A DNA stretch of 64,000 nt, taken from Aminobacter niigataensis (GTDB lineage Bacteria; Pseudomonadota; Alphaproteobacteria; Rhizobiales; Rhizobiaceae). Under the pieces are notes generated by a model, which did no database searches, was not told the DNA's origin, and saw only the letters and a program-made list of their open reading frames with translations. The first letter of the stretch is position 1; every line of letters starts with the position of its first letter. The stretch covers positions 1 through 64,000 of the forward strand of contig NZ_JACHOT010000006.1 in assembly GCF_014200015.1 (NCBI RefSeq), given 5' to 3'. Below are positions 63,281-64,000 of this stretch, piece after piece. The position numbers were made by a program, and so were the translations under genes.

Positions 63281-64000
63281 CAGAATGCACTCCTTTTTTT
63301 GCCGCCCACGAGGCGCATGAAGATGCCGGCCGTGATCAGGGCCGTGACCAGCATGATCAGTGCGAAGGCGGCACCGACGGGCCACTTGTCGCTGGCGCCG
63401 TGGAAGAAGCCGCTGATCGTCTCGGGGAACAGCACGGTGGTCGGGCCGCCGAGCAGCATGGGCGTAGCGAAGACGCCGATGCAGGTCAGGAACACCAGCG
63501 AGCAGCCTGACACGATCCCGTCCTTGGACAGCGGCAGGATGATCCTGCGGAAGCGCGTGAACGGACCGGCGCCGAGATCGGCCGCCGCGTCGAGATACTG
63601 GGAAGGAATCTTCTCAATCGCCGAATAGAGCGGCAGCAGCATGTAGAGGCATATGAGATAGACAAGGCCGAAGCCGAGCGAGAAGGAGGTGTAGAGCATC
63701 GGGATCGGGCGGTCGATCAGCCCGATTTCGCGCAGCAGCACGTTGACCGCGCCGCGGTTGGCCAGAAGCATGATGACCGAGAAGGTGCGGATCAGTTCGC
63801 CGGCCCAGAACGGCACCAGCAGCAGCAGCAGCGCCTTGGAACGCCCCTCCGGCTTGACGATCTTGGCGACGTAGTAGGCGACCGGATAGACGACCACCAG
63901 GGTGACCGCGGTCGCTGTCGTGGCGAAGATGAAGCTCTTGATCAGCGGCGTGAAATAGAGCGATTCTTTGAAGAAGATCGCGTAGTTATCGAGGGTGAAA
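63280..64000 (-). CDS. ABC transporter permease, PotB-like, 5' end outside the window
   Basis: The frame is open from the stop at 63280 to the right edge, 240 codons, so the start lies beyond 64000. Visible parts include VYPVAYYVAKI, a hydrophobic core, and the EAA motif AAADLGAGPFTRFRRIILP. A binding-protein gene is not in the window and is probably further upstream. Confidence 0.9.
   Translation of the reverse strand, partial: FTLDNYAIFFKESLYFTPLIKSFIFATTATAVTLVVVYPVAYYVAKIVKPEGRSKALLLLLVPFWAGELIRTFSVIMLLANRGAVNVLLREIGLIDRPIPMLYTSFSLGFGLVYLICLYMLLPLYSAIEKIPSQYLDAAADLGAGPFTRFRRIILPLSKDGIVSGCSLVFLTCIGVFATPMLLGGPTTVLFPETISGFFHGASDKWPVGAAFALIMLVTALITAGIFMRLVGGKKRSAF

Overview
The window is GC-rich chromosomal DNA from an alphaproteobacterium, most likely of the order Rhizobiales (Phyllobacteriaceae-like; inferred from gene families and promoter motifs, not from a marker gene). 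Genes are tightly packed, often with 1-4 bp start/stop overlaps. I see no rRNA, tRNA, CRISPR array or intact insertion sequence.

Layout. (1) 1-1650: a tandem glycine riboswitch drives a DadA-type amino-acid oxidase and the 5' end of malate synthase G, a route from glycine through glyoxylate to malate. (2) 1.7-6.1 kb: an unassigned catabolic operon (amidohydrolase, creatinase-like M24 hydrolase, muconate-cycloisomerase-like enzyme) with a divergent small barrel protein. The operator at 5718 recurs at 14224, in front of an SsuABC-like ABC transporter plus two dehydrogenases (9.6-14.1 kb), so the two loci probably form one regulon. (3) 6.2-9.6 kb: a Rieske-FAD reductase, folE, a DUF4142 protein and a cupredoxin; two of these units share an ECF-like promoter. 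(4) 14.7-18.8 kb: a persulfide-dioxygenase-like hydrolase, a cysteine-desulfurase-like enzyme, an Lrp regulator and a flavin monooxygenase.

(5) 19.4-46.8 kb is an accessory surface-polysaccharide and natural-product island. It holds a methyltransferase, three glycosyltransferases, a flippase, a chain-length/BY-kinase-like protein, an ExoF-like export protein, a polymerase/ligase and a family 9 glycoside hydrolase. These run into an NRPS with formyltransferase, glycine-type adenylation, embedded luciferase-like monooxygenase and carrier domains. The NRPS is translationally coupled to a phosphopantetheinyl transferase, a glycosyltransferase and an SGNH hydrolase. A divergent type I PKS (KS-AT-KR-DH-ACP-TE) and a TolC-family lipoprotein follow. 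The simplest reading is an N-formylglycine-primed short polyketide-peptide, possibly glycosylated or attached to a cell-surface glycan. This is the most novel system in the window.

(6) 47.5-49.3 kb: a PtsN-like protein and a ChaA antiporter. (7) 49.4-56.9 kb: a D-galactose/L-arabinose module (araFGH-type importer, mutarotase, sugar dehydrogenase, GntR regulator, dgoD galactonate dehydratase) with a 15-bp inverted-repeat operator. (8) 56.9-64 kb: an operon running leftward from beyond the window, with a polyamine-type ABC transporter, a flavin monooxygenase, a paired CMD/alkylhydroperoxidase set, an XRE-cupin regulator and an opine-dehydrogenase-family enzyme. It looks like uptake and breakdown of an opine- or polyamine-like compound.
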